In this document: one piece after another, positions 21,969 through 33,611 of the stretch | How positions within the stretch are numbered: position 1 is the stretch's first letter | How the letters are laid out: each line of letters opens with the position of its first letter | Source of the DNA: Eucalyptus grandis | Lineage: Eukaryota > Streptophyta > Magnoliopsida > Myrtales > Myrtaceae | Direction of reading: 5' to 3' | DNA: 64,000 nt | NCBI RefSeq assembly: GCF_016545825.1 | Contig: NC_052613.1 | Span: 57,610,833-57,674,832 of the forward strand | Notes under the pieces: generated by a model | What the model was told of the DNA's origin: nothing | The model's database searches: none | What the model saw: only the letters and a program-made list of their open reading frames with translations | Made by a program: the position numbers and the translations under genes

Positions 21969-22317
21969 AGCTTGAGTCTTCGTTGGAGGACGATTCTGGT
22001 TTGCTGAAATCCAGCAAAGTGAAGAATAATGTGAAGAGAAAATCAAAGAGTAAGATCGAAGAGAATCTCAAGCGTGTAATGCAGAAAGCTGATATATCTG
22101 CCGAGGAGGATCTGAAATTGGAAAGGAAGAAGCTTGCCAAGAAGCTCAAGGTGAAGGATGGACAGCTACGTGGGTCAGACGATGGAATGAATATGTTATT
22201 TAAAGGAATTCCTTCTATTCTTGATTCTTTTGAACAAGAAGCACCAGGGGTAAGAGAAAATCGTAGTGAAAGATTTGAAGGTAAATCTTCAGGGGAAAAA
22301 AGTGAGATGTCCAATTA
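21962..22317 (+). CDS. Lysine-rich protein fragment, SGD1/NOM1-like N-terminal signature (tentative)
   Basis: A 118-codon frame starting MVKLESS. It is strongly charged, with a basic patch (KNNVKRKSKSK) and the run SAEEDLKLERKKLAKKLKVK followed by LRGSDDGMNMLFKGIPSILD. The 'E-D-L-x-L-E-K-L-A-K-K-L-x-V-K ... G-L-x-x-L-x-G-I-P-S' pattern resembles, from memory, the N-terminal region of plant nucleolar MIF4G/MA3 (SGD1/NOM1-like) proteins, which act in ribosome biogenesis. No MIF4G or MA3 domain follows, so at best this is one exon or a fragment. It is enclosed by a 300-bp direct repeat and sits just upstream of the DMC1 relic, so it may have arrived by duplication. Confidence 0.35.
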
Positions 22318-22479
22318 AGAGCATATGCAGGATGATGGAAAAGCTGTTCATGTTAAGGCTGGAGCCTGTGACTCTGTAGACTAGAAACCCCATCATTTCA
22401 GCTCTCAAGTGAGTTCATGAGCTCCACAAATTTCAATTCGTTTCCTTTTCGTGATGTGATTGCCAAGAATGATTCTGAG

Positions 22480-22790
22480 TTTCCATTCGACTTCCTCTTG
22501 AACTTGTCATGATTTTCTGTGCATACGATAGTTTAATTTTCGCTACTACTTGAATATGATACGTCTAATTCACCTCTTAGACGTATGTCTTCTAAATCAT
22601 ACAAGAGCAATTTGGCCTTTGTTATGTTACGTCACATAGTAATTACACCATTGGTACATCTATTATCCACGTATTTATGGCATAGATGAATTAATAACGA
22701 ATCTCCTAAGCTTAATTTGTCAACAATCACTATTGGAACACTTGACATTCTACATTCACCAGAAAATATAGAGTTAAACACGATGGTTGG
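22480..22790. repeat. ~300-bp direct repeat, copy 2
   Basis: Partner of 21670-21968. Carries a small internal expansion ('acttgaatatgatacgtct...agacgtatgtct') absent from copy 1. Its 3' end runs to the first DMC1-like exon. Confidence 0.8.
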
Positions 22791-22810
22791 TTGTTTTTTT
22801 TCGTTTGCAG

Positions 22811-25326
22811 GTATTTCTCAGGGTATCCATGCTGGAGATGTGAAAAAGATACAGGATGCAGGGATCGACACTTGCAAATGTCTTGATGATGCATACAGAG
22901 AAGGTATATCTGAAATTCAGTTCCAAAAATTAAGTGGAGGTATTATTTGGCTAAGGTGATTTCCTCTGTCTTTGTTTTGTTTTTTTGTAGCACTTAACTA
23001 GAACCAAAGGTTTATCTGAAGCAAAAGTTGATAAGATATGCGAATCAGCTGAAAAGATAGTGGTTAGAGCTTAATTTCTTCTTATCCTGAGATGGCGCTG
23101 TAATCAATTGCAACTTCTATATGCATCTCACAATAACTTCTCTTTGTTTTCATCAGAATTCTTGTTCTATTGCGGGAATTGAAGCTATGCTCAGAGTAAG
23201 TTATGCTCAGAGTAAGTCCTTAATTCGGCAATTTTGAGCTAAAAATGGTTCGGAAGACCTGAATGAGTCATTGACCCTTGAAATAAAGCCTGCAAATTAG
23301 CATATCGACTGTAGAAAACTGCACTTGCTCTAAACACTACTTATCTCACAGCACAAAGTACTTTCAATGTCTTCGTTTTTTCCAGAGCAAGTCGGTTATT
23401 TGCATCACAACTGGAAGCCAAGCCCTCAATGAGCTTTTAGGCGGTAATAGACTTTCTTTTGTAGATTGTGTATATTATTCTTCATGCGTTTCAACAAAAA
23501 CAACTTTCCCTGGTTCTGCAATGTTAAACAGGTGGTACTGAAACTCAGGCAATTACAGAAGCATTTGGTGTATCTCGGCGACAAGCACAGTCCAATAATG
23601 TTACCCTTGATGAACTTTTAGTTGCTTTTGTTAGTTGGCTTTCTCAGAAAATGCTGCTAACGTCACTTCAGGTCTGGGAAAACACAGCTTGCACATACCC
23701 TGTTTGTGGCTACTCAGGTAGGTATGAATCGCATGTTAGGTTTTCGTCGTTAACTTCTATTTCATGTTATGTTTCCTAGATGAACAACATAAATAGCAAG
23801 ATAATGATTGAATTTCTAGTAAAGAATAAAGCTGTGGTTAATCTTGGCATCGGAACGTGTTTATTAGGTGATTCTGGAAGTTTGGCAATCTCATCTTCTG
23901 TAAATTGCAATCAGCATGCTGGAACACACAATCTATAGTGGTTCATACCAAGTAGGAAAAAGGCCAGGAGAGCGTACTAGGTCATAACCAATCAGAAGCC
24001 TTAGTCATTGTCAGACTTGGACTTGGGTTGATCATCAGTTGAATAGGATGCTTGAAGTACTCTACTATATATGCACTTCCTACAACATTATTTTCCCTTC
24101 TTTCCATCACTCTTCATTAAAGCTGATCCCGTTCCATGAGATGATATCTTATGGTTTGTGGATTCCACGATCCTAACAATTTTTCCAGCTGCCAACTCAC
24201 GTGGGAGGGGCAAATGGCAAGGTAGCATACCTCGCCACAGAAAAAAACTTTGTATCCTATTATAATCTGTTGGTCTTTTTCTTGACCTCAACAAAGCTGC
24301 TTTTGTTTCATACTCGGCTTATGTCCATGTAAGTGCATATGCACTTTCTTAACTTGGCACACCTGCAGTTGCCATGATCAAATTGTACAAATAGCTGAAA
24401 GATTTGGCATGGATCGTGGTGTCGTCGCATGTAATGTAAGCAATGCTTTCTACACTGGTGGCAAGTCTTCCTTCTTTTCTGGCTAATGTACTTGCTGTAA
24501 TCTAGTCTTTCCATGAATTTGAAGATCATTTATGCCCATGCCTCTACTTCTGAGCATCAGTACAACTTGCTTCTCAGTTTGGCTGCCAGAATGTCTGAAG
24601 AACCATTTAGGTTCCTGATAAGACAGTGCTCAAGAATCAAACTGCACACATTTTGTAAGGTGTCGATGGTTGACCTTAGCTGAGTAGCATCTTTCAGATT
24701 GTGGATTCAGTGATCGCTCTCTTTCGAGTGGAATATAATGGAAGGGGAGAACTTGCAGGGTGTCAGGTCGATTCTGAAACCATCAAATCATGTGAGTTGC
24801 AAATTTTCAGCTCATCTGGTTTGACACTAATACATTCCCAATTGCAGCAAAAATTGGCACAAATGCTCTCACGCTTACTTAAGATAGCTGAGGAATTTAA
24901 TGTGCCAGTGTACATGGCCAATCAAGGTACCACATCACATGTCATTTCCCCCACCTAGTCATGCATCCATTAAAGGATCTTATCCAATTTAGCTCTTTGA
25001 TGGTTGCACACTGAAAAATAGCAATTTGGTGACTACACTAAGCTCATACTAGTTCTCGTAAATCTCAAGAACCAGCTATTTGGTGTAAACTAGTGATGCA
25101 TACGGTAGCTGCAGTCCATGAGTTAAGCAAAAAAGATAATTTTTTTGACGACTTTTTCTTTGATTTCTTTGTTTCAGTGGCATCAAAGAAACATGCAGGT
25201 GGGCATGTTCTGGGTCATGCAACCACAAATAGGTGGATGTTTACGAATGGCAAAGGTGAGCAGTGGGTTTGCAAGGTGTTCAAAGCCCCAGACCTACCTA
25301 AAGCTGAAGCTATATCCTTTTTGTCT
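22811..25326 (+). pseudogene. DMC1 (pseudogene): DMC1-like meiotic recombinase, unprocessed pseudogene
   Basis: DMC1 is the RecA/RAD51-family strand-exchange protein of meiosis. Homologous pieces occur in order with introns kept: ISQGIHAGDVKKIQDAGI (22811-22903); KGLSEAKVDKICESAEKIV (22991-23062); a short exon (23157-23195); KSVICITTGSQALNELLG (23386-23443); TQAITEAFGV (from 23532); Walker A part SGKTQLAHTL (from 23672); GGANGKVAYLATE (from 24189); AERFGMD (near 24396); [20 protein letters not shown] (near 24560); Walker [12 protein letters not shown] (near 24698); [20 protein letters not shown] (24847-24927); [20 protein letters not shown] (to 25326). A 1-bp insertion near 22880 shifts the frame into a TAG at 22999-23001, and the Gly of the conserved D-T-E-G is lost. 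No open product expected. Confidence 0.9.
23186..23217. repeat. 16-bp tandem duplication of a splice-donor site in the DMC1 relic
   Basis: TATGCTCAGAGTAAGT is present twice in a row (23186-23201 and 23202-23217), giving two consecutive CAGA/GTAAGT donor sites at the end of the short exon. Use of the second would shift the downstream frame by one. Confidence 0.85.
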
Positions 25327-25760
25327 GGATCTTCGTCTAGCTATACACTTAATTGAAATTTACCAGATTACACTAGACATAAACGAAATTTCTAGAAATC
25401 TAATATCAATTGGAGAGAAAGCTGATACTAAGTCTATATATGGATAGGTGGAGACCAGAATTTGAGCAGTATACTTGTAGTATACTTACATGTGCCGCCT
25501 GTGCTATGGAAACAAAATACCCAACCATTGATGATGCCATACTGCAGATCTTCCTCTAGTTATATACTTTGTTGAAATTTTTCAGACCATACTGCAGAGA
25601 CCAAGTAAAATATCTGGAAGTCAAGATCAAAATCTATGAGAAAGGCGATACTTAGTCTACATAGGGATAGGTGGAGACTTGATTTAAGCACGGTGCTCAC
25701 AATATACTTGATGGTGTATGGAGATCCATGAACACATTGAATACAAATTTTGTGCAGAGT
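25327..25760. repeat. ~220-bp tandem duplication after the DMC1 relic
   Basis: The unit beginning 'ggatcttcgtctagctatacact' at 25327 recurs at about 25547 ('agatcttcctctagttatatact'), followed in both by 'gaaattt..cagat', 'gagaaag..gatact.agtcta' and 'ggataggtggaga'. The copies are diverged; non-coding. Confidence 0.75.
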
Positions 25761-26544
25761 AATTGAACAAAAAAAAGTGGATATCCAGAATTTTTTTAAG
25801 CAGGACTAGTAGGTTAGTTGTGCAGCCTGTGCTATGTAGACTGCACATCTTTCAACACCATCACTTACTTACGTAAGAAATTTTAGCGAGAGCTCATATG
25901 TCAATAGGGTGAGATCGACAAATGCACGTTTTTCAGATAACAACAAGGGCATAGCCGATGAGGACTAAAGAGGTCTCTCCTACCAAGATGGCCAGGCGAA
26001 GTTTTATTTTTTGTTGGGTTAATCTGCAGTTTGATTTTAGTCATCGTATTGATAGCTAGCTCTATCTTCATGTTAAGTTTGTATCTGCAGGCATCAAGCT
26101 CCTTTTGACAGCTTTAAAATTGCACGAGAAGTTACCGCTTTAGCCTTAATATCTAACATGCTACCATCGTCTGTTATTAAAGTTCACATGACCCTTCACA
26201 AGGTGTTGTGTAAACTTGATTTCTATATGAGAACCAGCACGCTCCAAGTTATATTGGTTCGCATTTGTTCTCATATGACAATATCCTCCTGGTCTGATTT
26301 ACTAGTAGAGATTCTATGCGGAAAACATTACATTGGATAGACTTTGCATGACAGCTAAATGAAATGCCAGAAAGATATTACTGCACAAAGCATGATCAGG
26401 TTCTGTAAAGGCTTGGATTTAAAGTACATATACAGCTGCATTAAAAAATTGTCAATGTATGAGAAAGGGTGACTGGGTCATAAGCAACAGAAGGCCATTC
26501 AATAGCTAATGGCCTGGCCAAAAGTGGGCCACAATGCATATGAC
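25761..26544. other. No recognised gene
   Basis: AT-rich DNA without recognised features; the short open frame at 26158-26340 has no domain I know. Confidence 0.4.
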
Positions 26545-27518
26545 TCGACAGTGCAAGGACAAGTTCGCAGCACTCCCAACTCTAGGCATGCTGGACTCCT
26601 TAAGTCTCTGCACCACTTCAAATGTAGCGCTTTGTACTCAGCCCGAGCTATTCACCCTACGAACTGGCTTCACCTCATTCGGTGCATGCTCACAACTCCT
26701 CAGACATTTAGAGCTGGTAAAGAAGCATCCTGAGTTGGAAAAGAAGGCAACGTTAACAGGTGAACGATTTGGCACTCCAAAATCATTGGAAGAGCAACAT
26801 TGTAGGTGAAAAGGCACATTTCAATACATGGATACAGGTAAAGAACACCATTTTAACCTTAGATTATAAATTTATGTTCAAAACCAATTTTTCCAAAATG
26901 CTGTTACCCAACAACATAACATTCTCCTCCGAACTTCGCTTAATATCAGCAGAGCTCATCCATCCTTACTTTTCAGATTGCAATGCATGGACTGAACCCC
27001 AGTGGAGCCGCATCAACAAACTGCAAAAATAATTACCTTTAGGGAATGGTGCGAAAGATTTCCCAAAGCCCATCTTCATGACTTCTGCATTATCCAAGAG
27101 AACAAGACTGCCTCCAGAATCAAGTCCCTAGAAGAAAGGAACACTTCCATCAACATTCCTGCATGATTCAGAGAACCGAAAGGAATAGATATAAGATCAC
27201 AGGTGACGGGAGAGATTGAGAGTTATATCCCAGAACCAAACCAATGAACATTATTATTACTCAGAGGCCAGAAAAGCGGTTTTAGAAGAGCTGTCGAAGA
27301 GCACAAAACCAAGCTTCCTGCTGATGTCTCTCACAACTTGATCAGCAGGGTAAGCCTCCGATCCCCAGAGTCCTATAAGCTTCTATGATGATGACGACCG
27401 CATTAGCAGTTTTGTTCCATCCATATTGCTGCTTAAGAAGAGCAATATTGTCTATGTGTCCTTGGAACAAGCAGAAGATATTATCGACAACCACAAACAA
27501 TCTGCCACAGAGGGTAAG
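26545..27518 (-). pseudogene. TSJT1/DUF3700 (aluminium-induced, YGL-LRDR) protein, pseudogene copy 1
   Basis: DUF3700 proteins are plant glutamine-amidotransferase-like (GATase_6 fold) proteins with YGL and LRDR motifs, many stress- or hormone-induced. Minus-strand pieces: RLFVVVDNIFCLFQGHIDNI then LLKQQYGWNKTANAVVIIIE (27524 downward); the LRDR stretch broken by two 1-bp deletions near 27350; a later exon reading LVLLDNAEVMKMGFGKSFAP near 27090; a last exon with CFFTSSKCLRSCEHAPNEVK, a premature TGA, then MPRVGSAAN to about 26550. The YGL Leu is replaced by Trp. The upstream part is separated by the LTR-type insertion starting at 27519. Clearly dead. Confidence 0.82.
27514..27518. repeat. 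5-bp target-site duplication GTAAG (partner 31084-31088)
   Basis: GTAAG precedes the element start (TGTCACGCC) and follows its end (TTGTCACA). The paralogous copy at about 34488 has a single GTAAG with no insert, confirming the pre-insertion site. Confidence 0.93.
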
Positions 27519-30500
27519 TGTCACGCCCCGAATCCCGAGCGCATGCCCATCCCTATCTGGTCGATAATAATTTGCGACTTTTCAGGACGAGTTGCCGACC
27601 CTTTCCATTTTATTGCACATGCGGAAGCGAAAAGAAATCCCCGACAAGAATCATCTCGGGATAGAAAGGCGGGACAATAGATTCACAAACAAACATGCTT
27701 TTATATATACACTGAGTCATGTACACAGGTCTATGACCAAAAGACTACAAAAGACTGGCCTTCCAAAAAGAAGCAATCCTAACTGACCTACGCTTCCGAT
27801 CACCTCCTCTTAGCTCCAGGTCCTCCACTTGATGATCCTGAAAATGTTGTCCCACAACGGGGTGAGATATCATCTCAGTGAGTCTAAGCTCTAAACCCCA
27901 ATTAGGAGGGAAATACGCCTAGAAGTGTCCTAATCACATAATTACACAATCAAGGAGACTTACCTCGTCTTAGATCCACCCTGCAGGTCAGTACAATTTA
28001 TCTCACAGACAACACGAGAGCATGAGCAACAAATAAGCTTCAATAACTGAAACGCCACACTCAATTAATCATACAGTCCTAGTTTTGATCTCGGCATATA
28101 GCACGGCCTACTCTCAGTTCGGCAGTCTTCTGGCATTGCCAGGCTTCGTCTCACTCCATTGAGCATGGCACGTCTCTTTATTAGACGGCTTTCCCGAAGA
28201 AGCATAGAGTCCAGAATCAACTGCAACCGGCTTCCCGTTGTCCAAGGGGTATCCCAAATAGGGATAACGTCCAGCTCAATAACCCACGATGATTTCTCTC
28301 AACCATCACACGATCACTCAAATATGGCCCAGGGTACCGTGCATTGCACTCAAATGCTTCAATTAAAATGGTGAGCCTGGCCTTTTTCTTCATATTAGAA
28401 ATTCACATGAAATTATTCGTGTGTGGGTACACGGTCAACTTGATCCAGAAAATTTGATATTCATCCTTTTTGAAACCCCACTATTTCATATAGTACTAAA
28501 AACCATTTTCGGTGTCAAAACCCGACACCGGGATTTTATGAATAAATATTGGAAATTCACAATCTTTTGGGATTAAATACAAAAATCCGATCAACACTCA
28601 ATTTGCATAATTTAACACTCAACTGCAGAAATTAACCACACTATTGCAATCAGCATGAAATTTCGATCATCGGCTATCCCAGCCTAATTTCCGGAAAAAT
28701 AATTAATAATTAAATAATTACTGAAATTAATTAAATAAATCAATTTAAATTCTAAAAATACTAACCTAGGCCAGAATCATTAAATTAATAACCAATACGG
28801 ACTCGGAAAATTCCTGAACTCTTCTAGATAAATAGTACAATTTATTTAGGCCTTAGCTAAACCATGCTAACCACCTAACATGCTCAATTAAATAATTAGA
28901 TTTCTAATTTAATCTAACTAACCACCTAATTCCTAATAAAATAAATCTAAACACCCCTAAACGTTATTAGTCTACTAAGCAGAGTTTAGAGTATAAACTC
29001 ACCGGTTAATTGCGGAAACCGATTCACCGCGATGACGACGCGATGGTGGCCGAAATCTTAATTTTCAGTGGCGTCGGCGAACTCTCGGACCGGGCCTAAC
29101 GGGCCCAACAAATCTCAGCCCAACTGAGATTTGTTGCTGAAACGGGCCGGGCTTCACTGGACTGAGCTGACTTCAAGATGGGCTGCGGGACTTGGGCTTA
29201 AAGGAGCTGCTGGGCCTTGCTGGACTAAGCTTCAAATGGGCTGAAAATCACTGGGCTGAAGATGGGCTTGTGGTTGAATTCGTGGGCTATTGATGCGGGC
29301 TGGATACGGGCCCAATTGCTGGGCCGTCATGCTGCGAAGGTGCGGGCGTGCGAAAGAGCTGCGGTTCCATGAAACCAGAGCCTGGCGGTGGGATGTTGAC
29401 CGAGAGACATGCTGTTTCGATCACGCTGGCATCACCGTTGGGACTAGCTTCGTGGAGATGAAGACGGCTGGGCCGAATCTCGGCCAAATGATTGCCGAAC
29501 TTGCGAGCGAAGGAGAGAGGAACGATGGTGGGGTTTCGATGGGTGAGGATTCGTGGAGTTGAACTATTCGGTTGAAAGAAAGAAAATCGGTGGAGAGAGC
29601 CGCTTGGTCTTCGGAGAAGATACCGCAGACACGCGGCTTTGTTGGCGTGAATGAAGTCAACAAGGTGGGCTTCACTTGAATGTTGACCGAGCAAGCAGCA
29701 AATAAGGACTTGTCGTGGTTTGGAGATGGGAGAAAATTTGGTGTTTCGGTGGGTGAAGATGGAGAGCTGTCGTGAAAGGAAAAATGAAAGGAAAGCAAGG
29801 CAGAGACCGAAACGAAGGAGAATTGGATAAGGGGGATGGACGGCAGCTGGATTTGCTTGCCCAAGAAGCTGCGGAGGGTAAGGATTGAAGAAGACGTGCT
29901 GGAGAAGCTCAAAGAGGGGCCCAATGTCAGCAATCTTATCTCCTTAATTAAACACATGTCCCCCCTATTACTTTCCAACAAATCAAACCCAAAATTAACC
30001 ATTTTGATGACAAAAATTGCAGCCATAGTCCAAGCTCCGAATTTCACTCTTTGGTATTCAGATTCTTCAACAAATTCCTAGTTTAATGTCCAAATTTTGA
30101 TGTAGAAAAAGTCCACGAAATTTCTATAAGTCCCTTTCGCCATACGGTTCAGCTTGAAAGCCCAAATTTCTTTTGAATGAGTCCATCCGAATTTCCGTTA
30201 ATTTTCCACAATGTCCAATTCGATTTTCCGCAAAAATCCCAAAATCTCTTAAAATTTCTCGGAGAGTGAGTCGACGTTCCTCAAATAGCTCGTGACACCA
30301 CAGAACTTTCAATTTTTGAAATCGGGTTCAAATTCACGATTATTTTCAATCCGGCGCGCTTTTAGCGTGACCTAGTCTATCGGGTAGCTTTTAGGAATTT
30401 TTGGTGCAATTGACCCGTGATCGATTTATCTCGAGTCACAATGTACATCTCCGACACATTGGCGACCCTCAATTGTTGTGAAAATCTTGAGATTTCAATT

Positions 30501-31083
30501 ACGGGCACCGGGTACCAAAACGACAGAAAATCAATTTACTGTCGATCGATGAGAATTTTTCAATCAAGTGGAATCACCCACAATTTGATCAATCTCAGTC
30601 GAATCAACCTATCTCTGATTTCTGATCGATCTCTGACGGTGCCGTAATGACCCTTGCAGATCAACATGATCGAGCAGTCAATTTTTGGTCGAATTCTCAA
30701 GTCTAATTGCATTTAGATTCCCTAATTGCTTCCCCGGATAGTCAAGTTATCTCGTGAGTGATCAGCTCAGAGAATAGCACTATTAGCGTTTCGATGAAAG
30801 GCCCGATTTATTTATTTATTTATTTATTTATTTTATTGATAACCCAGGGAACCTCCGAACGCCGCTTCGCGGGGAGAGTAAACCCTGGAGCGCCGGGGGC
30901 CCCCACCGCTGACCCCCAAGCGCAGGTAAGTTGCGCGTTATGCATTGAAGCATCGCTTCCACGAAGGTTCGAACCCTTCCCCCTACGTTTGGGGTACCAA
31001 GCCCTAACCAACGCTTCCACCGCGGGCGGTGGTTGCCCGATTAATTTAATCGAAAACAATATATGAAAATTCAGGTTGTCACA
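27519..31083 (-). mobile_element. LTR-retrotransposon-type insertion without coding domains (large solo LTR or LARD-like), 3.57 kb
   Basis: Bounded by TG...CA ends (TGTCACGCCCCGAATC at the left, CAGGTTGTCACA at the right) and a perfect 5-bp duplication, the signature of integrase-mediated LTR-element insertion. I see no gag, protease, RT or integrase and no internal repeat of the ends, so it behaves as a single long LTR or a coding-less derivative. Orientation is guessed: the complement begins TGTGACAACCTGAATTTTC and ends GATTCGGGGCGTGACA, as I recall for Ty3/Tat-type plant LTRs. A 208-codon minus frame (29421-30047) is Ser/Pro-rich with no known domain. The element contains a SINE near its right end. 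Confidence 0.8.
30810..31034 (-). mobile_element. tRNA-derived SINE nested in the LTR-type insertion
   Basis: On the minus strand the element runs from a CCGCCCGCGGTGG-rich head, through a tRNA-like region with the polymerase III B-box GGTTCGAACC (near 30968), to a GC-rich body and a tail of ATAAATAAATAAA repeats, seen on plus as the TTTA repeat at 30808-30835. Flanking GCCCGATTT (30801-30809) and GCCCGATTA (31035-31043) form a near-perfect target duplication. About 225 bp, non-coding, mobilised in trans by LINE machinery. The A-box is less clear. Confidence 0.75.
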
Positions 31084-31088
31084 GTAAG

Positions 31089-33611
31089 GAATGTCAAATC
31101 TTGATGTGGGATGAGCTGATAAAGAAGAGAAGACAGTACCACAATTTCCATCAATTAACAATCCAATAAATTTCATTTTCTGGCTTTCAAATGAACTAGA
31201 GACTTGAGTTCCACTATCTCTGACGCTGATATATGGAATCTTTCAAAATATCACAATAAAGTCCACCAAAAATCAGTTTGATCTAACCGTTGCCTCTCCA
31301 AACAATGAAATCATGATTTTTTTTTTTTTTTTTTTTTTGGTTAAAGCTACCATTATCAAGAGATGGAGTGGGTATTTGAATAGAAGAAAGATAAACTTTA
31401 TTCTTTGACCAGGTAATCAGTTTTTAAATGGGTTTCGGCCTGCATGGTTCATTCAAAATTTAGCTGTTTCATTTGCATATTCAAACCCCCGTTTTCATTT
31501 TATCCTTCCATCTATACAATAACTGTTATGGGAAGAAAGAAAGCTTCTTTTTTTGAATATTGACCTGAACATGTTAAAAGGATATTATCCCACCAATTCA
31601 CATACAGGATTTCATATAGTATTTTTTGGCTAGGCATGGCCTACAATATAGTTACTAAAAGCAATTCTGTACATAGAGTCAAAAGTATAAACTTTTTAAG
31701 ATATTGGCAAGTGATACTGCATATTCAATGTTAAAAACTTAAGACTCATCCTTCCATGAGCCCTAATCAAATGAGAAACAAGGGCTGCTGTTACCGTGAG
31801 TACATCCTATATATCAGCTGCAATCCTCTCTTCATCCTTTTTCGCTCTCTCTGTAACAAAGCCTCATTTTATGTTTTGTAAGGTAATGTGATGTGATCCC
31901 ATTGAACCCCTCTTGGTTGATGACGAACTAAACTTGCCTGATTCAACGAGGATTGAAGTATCTTCTTATGATCCTGGAAATTCCCATGGAAAGGCGCCAG
32001 CTTGCCTTGAGAAACCACCCGGAGCTCGTCCACGCTTCCAGATATTAGATGTAAGATGTAAGAGGCTCCCTGTTGTGATCACTAAATGGTTCCATTGTAT
32101 TTTCAATGTAAAGACCAGATTCTTATAAGTTCAATTACTGCAAGAACAATATAACAAGCTAACTGAAAAAGTCATCGAAGTCACAAAATGGAGAAAAATG
32201 AGCAAAACTTACCAGATGATAGGATGGCTCGCAAGCAAAACTATGTATGGTTTCTCGAAATTTATCTTGGCAAATGCAACACTGCTTTTCTGACCACCTA
32301 TTTATATAGGCAAAGCACCATGTTACATGTGCAATAACATCCAAAAAGCCACAGAGAAAGTACACAGTGAGCCACAATTTAGATCACAAATTAACCTCTA
32401 ACAAAGCTTCACAATCTCACATGACAATTGCTTCAACCAAAAATTTACATATGCAACAGTAGCATAGAGGGAGGAGATGTATCAGACAAGGTTTGCATTC
32501 ATCAAAGTGCAAGATTTCCAGTTACACCAAACAAACACAAGTGAGCTTGAAACTTTTGTTCCGGGACTCCCTATAGGAAGAATGCCACATAAGAAGGTAT
32601 TTTCAAATAAAATAACATAATGTAAGACAAAATAATATTCCAGAGTAAATGCACATGACTGATACTTTAAAGAACTAAATAGATTTGCCCCAGAGGTCAC
32701 TGGTGACAACACAATCACAGAAGCAGGTAGCATATCATTTCAATCTCAACCAAACAAGCATGAGTAAATTGGCTATTTTTTTTTTTGCAAGCTTTCAATA
32801 ATAGTTCCTAACCCACCAGAGATCAAGACCCAAGCAGAAGATGATTTATGGAATATAAATGCCGTCATGAATTGGTGTAGCATTGATAGGTTGGAGCCAT
32901 GAGATGCCACAGAATTTTATCCCAGATTGACTGGTTAATACTACGAAGAATCATCATCAACAAAAAGAAGGTTTTCAATGATAAAGGAAACCATTAAAAA
33001 AAAAGTAAGTGTGTCCTTTGCTTGGAAATCATATCATAGCATCCACATAACTAATCAATGTTTTTAGATTTTAGAAAAGATTATTCTTATTTAGATCGTA
33101 TTCACTAGAAGAAAATTTAGAACATCTCAGTCCACCAAATAAAAGTAAATGCTTATTTTTTCTTTTATTAAATTGCAAAAAGTGACACTTAACATTGACA
33201 GCATTAGCCCCACCTCAACAGCATTCACAAGAGATCCTTCCAAGAGATTTTTCCAATACAGATCATAGTGGTATCTACAAAACAACCACAGTGAATGAGC
33301 TTAAGGGCACAAGAAAAATGAAGTTGGGAAGAGAACATACAACAAATGCTGAAAATGCAGAGGAATATGATTGGGCAACACTATGATTCTTGGTGATTCT
33401 CACGCGAAGCATAGTGCATTTTGATTCACAATTTGTTTGGTGGGTCACTCAAGTGCAAAAATAAGCAGAGTCTTTGGGCATCAAGAAGAGTTCAAGATAT
33501 GTCATCAATATAGCAAGATGCAGCTTTGTGAACATTTCATTCTACATATATCAATCTTTCACCTTCATCAGCTGGTTTGTGAAAAATCTAAATGAGGAAA
33601 ATCAGTTTGTA
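31089..33611. other. Non-coding or unassigned DNA
   Basis: 31089-31210 continues the sequence of DUF3700 copy 1 beyond the LTR insertion and matches 34495-34655. The rest has no recognised gene. The plus frame at 31913-32128 (DELNLPDSTRIEVSSYDPGN) and the minus frame at 32159-32377 (a hydrophobic helix then a CCICQDKF segment) could be exon remnants, but I cannot assign them. A T-run lies at 31318-31339. Confidence 0.35.

Noticed and set aside
29421..30047. 208-codon minus frame inside the LTR-type insertion
   Set aside because: Ser/Pro-rich with no recognised domain, and overlapped by another long frame; more likely non-coding LTR sequence than a gene.
30960..30985. Possible tRNA gene because of GGTTCGAACC
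   Set aside because: The motif is palindromic, no cloverleaf can be drawn around it, and the A-tail plus flanking duplication fit a SINE.
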